A model generated the notes under the pieces. That model was not told the DNA's origin and did no database searches. It worked only from the letters and a program-made list of their open reading frames with translations. Positions 18,295 through 27,725 of a DNA stretch of 64,000 bases are shown here, piece after piece (the stretch's first letter is position 1; every line of letters begins with the position of its first letter). This DNA is from Helicobacter ibis (lineage in GTDB: Bacteria > Campylobacterota > Campylobacteria > Campylobacterales > Helicobacteraceae), in assembly GCF_027859255.1 (NCBI RefSeq), contig NZ_JAQHXR010000003.1:1-64000 (forward strand), written 5' to 3'. Both the position numbers and the translations under genes were made by a program.

Positions 18295-18786
18295 ATGTTT
18301 AATAAAGTCATTTTAGTAGGGAATTTAACGCGTGATGTTGAGCTTAGATATTCACCAAGTGGATTGGCAGTATCAAAGATCAATCTAGCAACCAATAGAA
18401 AATATAAAAAACAAGACGGCACACAAGCAGATGAAGTGTGCTACATTGATGTAAATCTATTTGGAAGAACTGCAGAAGTGGCAAATCAATACTTAAAAAA
18501 AGGTTCTCAAGTTTTAATAGAGGGGCGTTTGGTGCTGGAGAGCTGGACTGATAACACTGGTGCTAAGAGAAGTAAGCACTCCATATCAGCTGAAAGTATG
18601 CAAATGCTAGGTAGAGCCTCCAAAGACGAACAAAGTGGCGGTTATGGGGAGTATGGTTCGGATAACTCTTATAGTAGCAATGGCTATGGTGGAGATGGAT
18701 ACAAAGAAAGCTATCCACAAAGACAAAACACAAAAGAACCAGAAGTGCCCGTTATTGATATAAATGATGAAGAAATACCATTTTAA
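18295..18786 (+). CDS. ssb: Single-stranded DNA-binding protein
   Basis: A 163-residue protein. The OB-fold domain (about 1-110) starts MFNKVILVGNLTRDVELRYSPSGLAVSKINLA and contains the ssDNA-contact region TAEVANQYLKKGSQVLIEGRL. A Gly/Ser/Tyr-rich linker leads to the acidic tip DINDEEIPF, which recruits replication and repair proteins. It lies between rpsF and rpsR. Confidence 0.97.
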   Translation: MFNKVILVGNLTRDVELRYSPSGLAVSKINLATNRKYKKQDGTQADEVCYIDVNLFGRTAEVANQYLKKGSQVLIEGRLVLESWTDNTGAKRSKHSISAESMQMLGRASKDEQSGGYGEYGSDNSYSSNGYGGDGYKESYPQRQNTKEPEVPVIDINDEEIPF

Positions 18787-18796
18787 AGGATAAAAT

Positions 18797-19054
18797 ATGG
18801 CAGAAAAAAAGAGATACTCAAAGAGATATTGTAGATACACTGAAGCAAAAATAGAATTCATAGACTACAAAGATGTAGATATGCTAAAACACTCATTATC
18901 AGAAAGATATAAAATAATGCCAAGAAGGCTAACAGGCAACTCTAAAAAGTGGCAAGAAAGAGTAGAAGTTGCAATCAAAAGAGCAAGACATATGGCACTT
19001 ATACCTTATATCGTAGATAGAAAGAAAGTTGTAGAAAACCCATTTAAACTATAA
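18797..19054 (+). CDS. rpsR: 30S ribosomal protein S18
   Basis: An 85-residue basic protein. The core motif [20 protein letters not shown]-like segment (about 28-47) and [13 protein letters not shown] near the end are diagnostic of S18. AAGGATAAAAT precedes the ATG. It is the last ribosomal gene of the operon; a 54-codon reading frame follows before gmhB. Confidence 0.97.
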   Translation: MAEKKRYSKRYCRYTEAKIEFIDYKDVDMLKHSLSERYKIMPRRLTGNSKKWQERVEVAIKRARHMALIPYIVDRKKVVENPFKL

Positions 19055-19065
19055 AGGGAGCGGTA

Positions 19066-19230
19066 GTGAAAAATCCAAGCAAGGCTATGCTTAGCCTATT
19101 AGCTGGAATCTTCACTGCACCATTTATATTATCACACCATAAACAATCCCACACAAACACAATTCACGCATGTAAATACATATTTTTCTATCATCTTATA
19201 ATTAAAAGATTTTTAAGGATTCTAAACTAA
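19066..19230 (+). CDS. Candidate small protein (54 residues) between rpsR and gmhB
   Basis: The reading frame begins at GTG 19066, five bases after AGGGAG, and ends TAA at 19228-19230, immediately followed by the gmhB ATG. The product has a hydrophobic N-terminal stretch (MLSLLAGIFTAPFILS) followed by a His/Asn-rich middle and a basic, aromatic tail. No family is recognised. The strong ribosome site and the stop-start abutment argue for real translation, perhaps coupling gmhB; a decayed remnant is the alternative. Confidence 0.4.
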   Translation: MKNPSKAMLSLLAGIFTAPFILSHHKQSHTNTIHACKYIFFYHLIIKRFLRILN

Positions 19231-19797
19231 ATGAAAAAAAGAAAAGTAGTATTTTTTGATAGAGACGGAGTGGTGAATTTAGAAGATGAGCCATATGGAT
19301 ACAAAATTGAAACATTCTATTTTGCACCACATTTCATGGAATTATTTTTAGAGCTCAAAAAGCTAGATTCTCTATGCTTTGTAATAACCAATCAATCAGG
19401 CATAAATAGAGGGATTTTTACGCAAAAGGACTTTGAGATTCTAAGCTCATTTATGCAAAATTGCATAATCTCAAACCTTACCATTCCACTTAGAGAGAGT
19501 GGTTTTGTGCCAGAGAATATAGCATTTGATGGAATCTACTTCTGTCCGCATACAAAAGAAGAGCAATGCAACTGCAGGAAGCCAAAAAGCACAATGATAC
19601 AAAATGCAATAAAAGACTTTGGCATAAATTTAGAACTCTATGATAGCTATATGATAGGGGACAAAGATACAGATATGGTAGCAGCACTAAATGCAAATAT
19701 ACAAACACGAATCCTAATTGGAGATGAACCAAGCACCAATCACACACATAGGATACATATCCTAAAAGAGGCAATGGATATTATACTCCTACGATAA
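19231..19797 (+). CDS. gmhB: D-glycero-beta-D-manno-heptose-1,7-bisphosphate 7-phosphatase
   Basis: A 188-residue HAD-family phosphatase. Motif I is FFDRDGVVNLE (two catalytic Asp), motif II ITNQSGINRG, and the Zn-binding loop CPHTKEEQCNCRKPK has the Cys/His ligands characteristic of GmhB. Motif IV is MIGDKDTDMVAA. It removes the C7 phosphate in ADP-heptose synthesis, the step between the two HldE activities. It is 6 kb from hldD-hldE-gmhA, whereas all four genes are clustered in H. pylori. Confidence 0.93.
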   Translation: MKKRKVVFFDRDGVVNLEDEPYGYKIETFYFAPHFMELFLELKKLDSLCFVITNQSGINRGIFTQKDFEILSSFMQNCIISNLTIPLRESGFVPENIAFDGIYFCPHTKEEQCNCRKPKSTMIQNAIKDFGINLELYDSYMIGDKDTDMVAALNANIQTRILIGDEPSTNHTHRIHILKEAMDIILLR

Positions 19798-19853
19798 ATT
19801 TAGAGCTTAAGCTCATCTAAAAATACAGAATTACTCTTTGCTCTATTGCAATA

Positions 19854-20633
19854 TTAATACAAATCAAAATCTAATTGTGTAATTCCACTATTGCCACATA
19901 CCCTACAATTCATATTTCTTTTTACTTCAATTTTTCTAAACTCCATATCCCTTATATCACAACTTAGTATTTGGTTAAAAAGTGGTGTGCCAACTCCTGT
20001 GATTATTTTGATTGCTTCATTAGCTTCTATGCAACCAAACATTCCAGCGACACTACCTAATATCCCAACACTAGCTCCAGTTGGCACTTCTCCCTTTGGT
20101 GGTGCATCAAACAGACAAGCATAACAAGCACTAACTCTAGGCTTGATACTCATAGCCTGTCCGCAAAAATGCAATGCACTAGCCCTTATTAAAATCTTAT
20201 TAGCCAATACACACGCATCATTTATCAAAAATTTCGAAGAAAATGCATCACAAGATTCAATAACCAAATCATATTCACTAATTATATTAATTGCATTTGT
20301 AACACTTAGCCTTTCTATAACAATATCTATTTTTATATGCGGGTTTAATGCTTGGAGTTTTTCTTTTGCAGATTGTGCTTTGTTTTTATTTATGTCATTT
20401 GTATTATGCAATATTTGTCGTTGCAAGTTGCTATACTCTACAATATCACCATCGCATATGCCTATATGGCCAACTCCAGCTGCTGCAAGATAATACAACA
20501 CCGGCGATCCAAGCCCACCAGCTCCAACTACAAAAACTTTTGAATCTCTTAGCTTTTTCTGACCCTCTATACCTATCCCGCTAAGCAGAATATTCCTATC
20601 ATATCTTTGTAACTCTTCTTTGCTAAATTCCAT
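19854..20633 (-). CDS. E1-like sulfur-carrier adenylyltransferase (MoeB/ThiF/HesA family)
   Basis: A 259-residue protein. The nucleotide motif is VVGAGGLGSPVLYYLAAAGVG, and DGDIVEYSNLQRQILH carries the Asp/Arg residues for adenylation. Zn-binding cysteine pairs are CYACLF and CRVCG. The usual DCTDN is CDAF here (ESCDAFSSK). Such enzymes adenylate the C-terminal Gly of MoaD- or ThiS-like carriers in molybdopterin or thiamine synthesis. There is no rhodanese domain. No carrier gene is adjacent, so MoeB and ThiF cannot be separated; the mod operon nearby makes a molybdenum-cofactor role plausible. Confidence 0.85.
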   Translation of the reverse strand: MEFSKEELQRYDRNILLSGIGIEGQKKLRDSKVFVVGAGGLGSPVLYYLAAAGVGHIGICDGDIVEYSNLQRQILHNTNDINKNKAQSAKEKLQALNPHIKIDIVIERLSVTNAINIISEYDLVIESCDAFSSKFLINDACVLANKILIRASALHFCGQAMSIKPRVSACYACLFDAPPKGEVPTGASVGILGSVAGMFGCIEANEAIKIITGVGTPLFNQILSCDIRDMEFRKIEVKRNMNCRVCGNSGITQLDFDLY

Positions 20634-20660
20634 ATATATCCTTTTTGTTTATTGTAACAA

Positions 20661-21014
20661 TTATGGGCTAAAAATAAAGTCTTCTCTCCTAGAAGATTCT
20701 AGCGTATTTATATCTTCTCCAAAAATATCAACCAAATACACGCTTTTATCAACAAGCTTTGAATCAAACTCCAAAATAACAGCCTTATATCTGTATTGCT
20801 CTACATTATAGGAGACAAAAGCATATCCATTCTCAAAGTAAATTTTATTATTTGATATGCTATCTTTGATCCTCTCTTTAAAAGAGACAAAATATAAAGC
20901 AAAAAAACTTGAATCTTCATGCTTACCATACATTTCAAATTTTAAAGTCAAAGCTATAAGCATTCCACCAAGTAAAATAAAAAACAAAAATGGCAACAAA
21001 ACAAATGCCCTCAT
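20661..21014 (-). CDS. Pseudopilin-like small membrane protein lacking Glu5
   Basis: A 117-residue protein starting MRAFVLLPFLFFILLGGMLIAL, which looks like a very short prepilin leader (MRA) followed by Phe and a long hydrophobic helix. The normally conserved Glu at +5 is replaced by Pro, as in tip pseudopilins of the GspK type, which lack Glu5. The rest is an unrecognised soluble domain. The start overlaps the upstream pseudopilin gene by one base. Its role in a pseudopilus is inferred from context. Confidence 0.55.
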   Translation of the reverse strand: MRAFVLLPFLFFILLGGMLIALTLKFEMYGKHEDSSFFALYFVSFKERIKDSISNNKIYFENGYAFVSYNVEQYRYKAVILEFDSKLVDKSVYLVDIFGEDINTLESSRREDFIFSP

Positions 21015-21751
21015 TACAATACCTCACTATGCAATACATCGCTAAAGCATACCTCATCTACACACAGCTCCACTACATAGCCAAAATCCAACCTCCTAAT
21101 ATTAAAGCTATCATATTTATCAAGAATAGTATATTCTTCTTTGTTTCTTACTAGTTTTAGCGAATCTTGTAGCAAAATTTCTGTTTTATCTTTTATAAAA
21201 TACAAATACGGCTTTATTTTTTCTCTATTTTGCAAAAATGGGGGCATGGTGCTAGTTAGATTCTTATGAGTTAGACTAATAACTTTTGCTCTAAATTTAT
21301 TGCTATAAAAATCATTTGGAAAGATAAAACTCTCACCTACAAAAATAACCTCTAAAGATTCATTATACACATTACAATTAGGCATAAACCCACTTCTTAA
21401 AGTTAAAAACTCTAAACTAAGATTGGAAGCAAGCTTGATAGATTCTGGATTAAACACATTAATCAAGCATGGAAGCATTGAATCTTTATAATATTGCCTC
21501 TCTTGTATTTTTTCATAAAATACTATCTTATCATCTTTTATATACAAACTTTCCAAATACGCACTATCTAGTATTTTTTTAAGTTGCAAAAGTGCATTTT
21601 TGTGAGATATGGTTTTGTAATATTGTGTTTTTTCTATTTCATATTTTTTATAAATATACAATAAAGACTTAGCACCTAAAATTCCAATTATAGAAATAAT
21701 AACAACACAAACTAGAATCTCAAATAAACCAAATGCTCTATGGTATATCAT
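21014..21751 (-). CDS. Type IV pilin-like (pseudopilin) protein
   Basis: About 245 residues starting MIYHRAFGLFEILVCVVIIS. Cleavage after Ala gives mature FGLFEILV with Glu at +5, the hallmark of class III-type prepilin processing, followed by a 20-residue hydrophobic helix. The C-terminal domain has three or four Cys (CNVYNE, CVDEVCF). I prefer ATG 21751, next to the leader, over the upstream start at 21799. It overlaps the preceding pilin gene by 14 bases. It is probably a component of the same machine as the ctsE/ctsF-like genes at 53-56 kb. Confidence 0.65.
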   Translation of the reverse strand: MIYHRAFGLFEILVCVVIISIIGILGAKSLLYIYKKYEIEKTQYYKTISHKNALLQLKKILDSAYLESLYIKDDKIVFYEKIQERQYYKDSMLPCLINVFNPESIKLASNLSLEFLTLRSGFMPNCNVYNESLEVIFVGESFIFPNDFYSNKFRAKVISLTHKNLTSTMPPFLQNREKIKPYLYFIKDKTEILLQDSLKLVRNKEEYTILDKYDSFNIRRLDFGYVVELCVDEVCFSDVLHSEVL

Positions 21752-21959
21752 AAAATAAAAAATTATTTCTAACATTTGATACAAACACGCACTTGTCATA
21801 AGTATTGGTGCAAATTGGTATCAAATTTATATCTTGTATCTTTACTGCGTCTATTCTTATTTCAGCACTTTTTATAAATACTAAAACAATAAAGCCCACA
21901 AGAAAACACACAGCCACCATTTCTAGTAGGCTAAAAGCTTTATTCTTCTTTCTTGTCAA
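21738..21959 (-). CDS. Short pseudopilin
   Basis: A 73-residue protein with a canonical prepilin start, MTRKKNKA then FSLLEMVAVCFLVGFIVLVF: basic leader, cleavage after Ala, mature Phe1, Glu5 and hydrophobic helix. The soluble domain is only about 45 residues with a Cys pair (CTNTYDKC). It overlaps motE by 20 bases. Comparable small pilin-like proteins take part in Campylobacter natural transformation (Cts proteins), a known family role that is inferred here. Confidence 0.65.
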   Translation of the reverse strand: MTRKKNKAFSLLEMVAVCFLVGFIVLVFIKSAEIRIDAVKIQDINLIPICTNTYDKCVFVSNVRNNFLFYDIP

Positions 21960-22470
21960 AAGGAGGTCCTTTTTGGATTATTTGAGTAAGAGTTGCCGCT
22001 TTTTGTGGATTCATCTTGGAAAGTATTTTGCTCATTACTTTTGTATCTAGCCCAAAGAGTATCTGTGCTGCCTCACTTTCTGGCAAATTCTCCAAAATAG
22101 CAGCAGATTTTGAATCTTTCATACTAGAATAAGTATCATTTAGTTTGCTTCCTGTCGCATTTTGTATTTGCTTTAAAATCTCTTCATTTTTCTTTAGCAA
22201 ACTAGCAATTCTTTGTTCTTTTTCTTCTATTTCCTTTTTTTGATTGCTAACTTCTGCTTCCCTCTTTTTTAAATCAGCATCTTTTTGATCTAGCACACTT
22301 TGAGTAGCACTTTGCAAGGCCTGCAATGCTTGTTGTTGCTCATCTATTTTTTCTAATTCTTTTAAAATCTCATCTTTGCGTTGCTCAAATATGATATTAC
22401 AATCAACCACATTTCTACCCTCTTGCGCAAAAACAACAAAAGAAAAAATAAAAAAACTAAAAACCCTCAT
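21940..22470 (-). CDS. motE: MotE-like periplasmic flagellar motor protein
   Basis: About 176 residues. A signal peptide (MRVFSFFIFSFVVFAQEG) precedes a long coiled coil (about 35-110) and a C-terminal MgtE-N-like domain (MKDSKSAAILENLPESEAAQILFGLD, KILSKMNPQKAATLTQII). This architecture and the purA-fliJ-motE order match HP0257 of H. pylori, a periplasmic motility protein. I start at ATG 22470, preceded by GAGGTG, not at 22482. It follows the fliJ-like gene with coupled spacing. FlgN/FliJ-type chaperone function is excluded by the signal peptide. Confidence 0.75.
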   Translation of the reverse strand: MRVFSFFIFSFVVFAQEGRNVVDCNIIFEQRKDEILKELEKIDEQQQALQALQSATQSVLDQKDADLKKREAEVSNQKKEIEEKEQRIASLLKKNEEILKQIQNATGSKLNDTYSSMKDSKSAAILENLPESEAAQILFGLDTKVMSKILSKMNPQKAATLTQIIQKGPPFDKKEE

Positions 22471-22478
22471 AAAACACC

Positions 22479-24163
<1,685 letters not shown>

Positions 24164-24178
24164 TTAAATTATAACACT

Positions 24179-25024
24179 TTATAAGTCCATAAGCTTACAA
24201 ATTACATTATCTGTATAAACCCCAAACCCCAAAGCTCTTCTTTTTAGAATCTCATAACTACCGCCTAGTATCATTGTGTGATTATCAATAAAAAACCTAA
24301 AAAATAAATCATCATAATATTCCATAGGAGGATACATAAGCGGTGAGATAATCAAATCTTTATAGGCTATTTTATTACCAAATTCTATTATTTTATTTAG
24401 CTCATTTTGTAGATTCTTTGGTGCTTTTTTAGCTAAACCTTGTAAGGATTCTACATCTCTTGCCTCTAACAACTCTTTAAGAAAAAAATCTGATTTAATT
24501 AGTGCATTAATATCCATTTTCTTAAAGACTTCTAAAGGCACACCAAACTCTAAATGACATATCTTAGCAATATTTCCACTACCTATTTGCAAATATGGAG
24601 CTAAATTTATCTTCTTAAAAATATCAACACAAATATCAATAAACGATAAAATATCGTTATCCTCCAAGTTTTCGACACCTATTTGATTTATTTCTGTTGT
24701 AGGATATACAAAAACAGGCTGTATATAAAACCACTTTTTACCAACTAGATTCTCGCTTAGATACGGCGTTAATAGCCTCATTGCATCAATTGTAGAATCT
24801 TGTCGTAATATCATTTGATGATTATGTTTATTGCTAATTCTTATTGCTTCTCTATTTTGTATATCTCTTTGATATTGCAGATAGCTAAAAGTGGGCGTTA
24901 GAATCTCTTCATATCCATTTAGATTTAAAACATTGCTAACCAAATTTTCTAAATCCCTCTTTATCTTTGCGCTTTTGCCAAAATATAGCTTCGAACCTTG
25001 CGGTATTTCATGGCTTAAAATCAC
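24179..25024 (-). CDS. hisZ: HisZ-like class II aminoacyl-tRNA-synthetase paralogue
   Basis: A 281-residue protein with a class II synthetase core: motif 1-like GYEEILTPTFSYLQYQ, motif 2-like QMILRQDSTIDAMRLL, and GGSYEILKRRALGFGVYTDN near the end. The anticodon-binding domain of HisS is absent, fitting HisZ, the regulatory subunit that pairs with short-form HisG in histidine synthesis. No his genes are adjacent. It directly precedes purA, an arrangement seen in Campylobacter. Confidence 0.72.
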   Translation of the reverse strand: MILSHEIPQGSKLYFGKSAKIKRDLENLVSNVLNLNGYEEILTPTFSYLQYQRDIQNREAIRISNKHNHQMILRQDSTIDAMRLLTPYLSENLVGKKWFYIQPVFVYPTTEINQIGVENLEDNDILSFIDICVDIFKKINLAPYLQIGSGNIAKICHLEFGVPLEVFKKMDINALIKSDFFLKELLEARDVESLQGLAKKAPKNLQNELNKIIEFGNKIAYKDLIISPLMYPPMEYYDDLFFRFFIDNHTMILGGSYEILKRRALGFGVYTDNVICKLMDL

Positions 25025-25084
25025 TAAAAATCCTAAAAATAAAATTTCATAGATTATAGCATAATGTGGTATTTGCTAAGCCTT

Positions 25085-25102
25085 TAGGAATGTATTTTGC
25101 TT
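25085..25102 (+). promoter_or_regulatory. Sigma-54 (RpoN) promoter
   Basis: TAGGAATGTATTTTGCTT has the invariant GG and GC separated by exactly 10 bases and the TTGCTT variant usual in Campylobacter and Helicobacter. It lies 31 bases before the ATG of the proline-rich protein. RpoN in these bacteria mainly drives middle flagellar genes. Confidence 0.75.
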
Positions 25103-25132
25103 GATTAGTTATAAATCACTTAAGGATAAGAC

Positions 25133-25486
25133 ATGGCTTTTAAAATAAATACCTATGTTTCATTGCCACAAACACCAATAGAGCCACCAAGTGTAGTGCC
25201 TCCAACAGAAATAAAACCACCAGAAAAACCACAAGAACCAGAAAAGCCTGAAGAAAAACCAAATCCACCAGAGGACAACAACGACAAAGGAGAGGTAGAT
25301 AACTCTCTTCCAAGCACGACAAATAGTGCCTTTAGCTCCCTAAGTCTCCCACTTAAAGAATGGCTAAAAAAGGAGTTTGGAATCACAGAAGAAACCCTAA
25401 AAGATTCTTTGCCTGAAGGATTCTTAGAGGCTTTACTAAGTGGCTTTAAAAATACGACTAATTCGCACAATAAAAGGGATTCTTAA
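25133..25486 (+). CDS. Proline-rich hypothetical protein under sigma-54 control
   Basis: A 117-residue protein without signal peptide. Residues 13-50 are a Pro/Glu/Lys repeat region (PPEKPQEPEKPEEKPNPPED), and residues 65-105 are a predicted amphipathic helical domain (LPLKEWLKKEFGITEETL). AAGGATAAGAC precedes the ATG. The sigma-54 promoter places it in the flagellar regulon, so it may be a flagellar-associated or flagellum-exported protein; this is inference. It is monocistronic, with hom 41 bases downstream. Confidence 0.65.
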   Translation: MAFKINTYVSLPQTPIEPPSVVPPTEIKPPEKPQEPEKPEEKPNPPEDNNDKGEVDNSLPSTTNSAFSSLSLPLKEWLKKEFGITEETLKDSLPEGFLEALLSGFKNTTNSHNKRDS

Positions 25487-25527
25487 TCTATTATGCTACA
25501 ATATTTGCTTTAATTTAAGGTAGTCAA

Positions 25528-26799
25528 ATGAAAGAGCTAAACATAGGTATAGTTGGTCTAGGTGTTGTTGGAAGCAGTGTAGCTAGAATCTTAAAAGACA
25601 ATGCTGATTTAATATCAGCTAGAGCCGGTTGCAAAATAAATATAAAAAAAGCCATTGTAAGAAATTTGGATAAAGCAAAGGGTAAATTTGACTTTCAAAT
25701 AAGCACAAATGTTGATGAAATATTAGATGATTCAAGCATAGATATTATAGTCGAGCTTGCAGGCGGTATTGATGAACCATTTAAAATAGCAAAAAAAGCG
25801 CTCCAAAACAACAAGGCATTCGTAACTGCAAATAAAGCTATGTTGGCTTACCATAGATATGAGCTACAAAAAATAGCTGGGGACTTACCAATAGGCTTTG
25901 AAGCAAGTGTAGGTGGTGGAATCCCAATTATAAAAGGGCTTAGAGACGGCTTGGGTGCGAACCATATCTTAAGTATTTATGGGATTATAAATGGGACTTG
26001 CAACTACATACTAACAAAAATGAAAGACGAAAATACTAATTTCAAAGAAGCCCTAAAAGAAGCACAAGATCTAGGCTATGCAGAGAGCGATCCTACATTT
26101 GACATAGATGGCTTTGATACAGCACACAAGCTACTTATACTAGCAAGCATTGCCTATGGAATAGATGCAAAGCCAGAAGATATACTAATAGAAGGTATAA
26201 GAAAAATAACACAAGAAGATATAGTCTTTGCAAAAGAGTTTGACTATAATTTAAAGCTACTTGGAATCGCCAAAAAAGACGGAAATGAGGTTGAATTAAG
26301 AGTGCAACCAACATTCCTACCAAAAGATAAAATAATAGGAAAAGTAGATGGCGTAAATAATGCAATTAGTGTGCTAGGGGACAATGCAAAAGAAAGCTTG
26401 TTTTATGGTGCAGGTGCAGGAGGAGATGCAACTGCTAGTGCGGTAATTTCTGATATTATAGAAATAGCAAGAACAAAAAGTTCTCCTATGCTTGGCTTTA
26501 AAACACCAATAGAAAATAATCTGCAATTAAAGCCAAAAGAAAGAAGCAAAAGTGCCTTTTATCTTAGAATCCTAGCACAAGACAAACCGGGCGTATTAGC
26601 ACAAATATCATCAATACTTGGAGAACATGATATATCTATACAAACACTTCTACAAAAACAATCAAACATACAAAATTACTCTACCTTGCTTCTCTCAACT
26701 TACATATGCGAAGAATCCAAAATCAAAAATGCAATAGACAGAATAAGCAAACTAGAAATAACAAAAGATATGCCAGTAATGATAAGAATCGAAGAATGA
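25528..26799 (+). CDS. hom: Homoserine dehydrogenase
   Basis: A 423-residue enzyme of threonine/methionine synthesis that reduces aspartate semialdehyde to homoserine. It has NAD(P) motif GIVGLGVVGSSVARIL, TANKAMLAYH, the catalytic-domain signature YGIINGTCNYILTKM with GYAESDPTFDIDGFDTAHKL, and a C-terminal ACT domain (YLRILAQDKPGVLAQISSILGEHDISI) for feedback control. The stop overlaps the yraN start. Confidence 0.96.
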   Translation: MKELNIGIVGLGVVGSSVARILKDNADLISARAGCKINIKKAIVRNLDKAKGKFDFQISTNVDEILDDSSIDIIVELAGGIDEPFKIAKKALQNNKAFVTANKAMLAYHRYELQKIAGDLPIGFEASVGGGIPIIKGLRDGLGANHILSIYGIINGTCNYILTKMKDENTNFKEALKEAQDLGYAESDPTFDIDGFDTAHKLLILASIAYGIDAKPEDILIEGIRKITQEDIVFAKEFDYNLKLLGIAKKDGNEVELRVQPTFLPKDKIIGKVDGVNNAISVLGDNAKESLFYGAGAGGDATASAVISDIIEIARTKSSPMLGFKTPIENNLQLKPKERSKSAFYLRILAQDKPGVLAQISSILGEHDISIQTLLQKQSNIQNYSTLLLSTYICEESKIKNAIDRISKLEITKDMPVMIRIEE

Positions 26800-27149
26800 A
26801 AAACACCACACAAAAGGGCAAAGAAGCAGAATCTTTGGCGTGTGAGTTTTTGAAAGAAAATGACTTTGTTATAATTGATAGGAACTTTTATACAAAATTT
26901 GGCGAGATAGACATAATAGCCAAAAAAGATTCAACCCTCCACTTTATAGAGGTAAAAAGCGGGATTGGCTTTGAACCTGTATTTAATATCACAAAAACAA
27001 AACTAGACAAAATAATAAAAAGCATAAATATCTATATAAAAACCAAAAACACGAAAGATCCATTTTGTATCGATGGAATCACGATTTATAAAGAAAACGA
27101 AAACTCACAAGCTACAATCAATCTTTTAGAAAACCTAACAATATACTAA
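26796..27149 (+). CDS. YraN/UPF0102 nuclease-fold protein
   Basis: A 117-residue protein starting MKNTTQKGKEAESLACEFL at ATG 26796, overlapping the hom stop (ATGA). The PD-(D/E)xK-like core is visible: FGEIDIIAKKDSTLHFIEVKS. The longer open frame upstream lies inside hom and is not used. hom-yraN is a conserved Helicobacter pair (HP0822-HP0823 in H. pylori). UPF0102 proteins have a restriction-endonuclease-like fold of unclear function. Confidence 0.88.
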   Translation: MKNTTQKGKEAESLACEFLKENDFVIIDRNFYTKFGEIDIIAKKDSTLHFIEVKSGIGFEPVFNITKTKLDKIIKSINIYIKTKNTKDPFCIDGITIYKENENSQATINLLENLTIY

Positions 27150-27154
27150 GTTTC

Positions 27155-27722
27155 TTATTTACCGAAAAATATACTTGTAGGAAAATTTAGCCCTCCAACT
27201 TCTGGCTTTACATTATCCTTGCCTATTAAAAGTGCATATCCTCCGCTATTATCCCTATCCCAAATGGAATAAAATTCTTTCTTACTACTTATATACTCCC
27301 CAAAATTTGGATCTAGAATCTTTATAAAATCTCCACTATAATTTATAATAACCACAAAATGAGGGAATCTAGGATCATCTTCTATTCGAACTAAGATGGG
27401 ATATGAAGTTTGTTCCAAAATGTCTCTTGTAAGCCTAAAAACCATCTGCTGTATATCCTAGACTTTTAGCTATATTTTGTAGTTCTTTAAAGCTTAGCAT
27501 ATCAGTTTTATTACTAATCATATCTAGCACATCTTGTTCGTTTAGTTGCTTTAGCTGAAAATAATTTATCAAATTTGCCAACGAAGCAGCGCCACAAGAT
27601 TCCTCGAACTCTTGTCTTATAATATTTTTAGCATTTATTTCTTGCATAGATTTTACTGCAAATGCTTCTGCAAAATTAATCATAAAAATAAACAAAAACA
27701 AGGTTCTCAACTCGAACCTCAC
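27155..27722 (-). pseudogene. Periplasmic C39 (double-glycine) peptidase, frameshifted
   Basis: Two overlapping frames together encode one secreted C39-family cysteine peptidase. The upstream part has a signal peptide (MRTLFLFIFMINFAEAFA) and the Cys active-site block FEESCGAASLANLINYF; the downstream part has the His block PRFPHFVVIINYSG and Asp in ILDPNFGEY. The frame changes at a run of five T on the coding strand about 27437-27441: one T fewer would fuse SLGYTADGF directly to RLTRDILEQ. GTG 27722 is the track-like start, but TTG 27710 has GAGG six bases upstream. No ABC transporter domain is attached, unlike bacteriocin exporters; FapD of functional-amyloid operons is a precedent for a stand-alone exported C39. 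It may be switched off, phase-variable or a sequencing error. Confidence 0.75.
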
Positions 27723-27725
27723 AAT

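Noticed and set aside
19803-19814. GAGCTTAAGCTC palindrome between gmhB and the E1-like gene as a terminator
   Set aside because: The stem would be four base pairs around TTAA with no clear T-run; too weak to call.
26706-26795. Upstream extension of yraN
   Set aside because: Lies within the hom coding sequence; ATG 26796 overlapping the hom stop gives the normal UPF0102 N-terminus.
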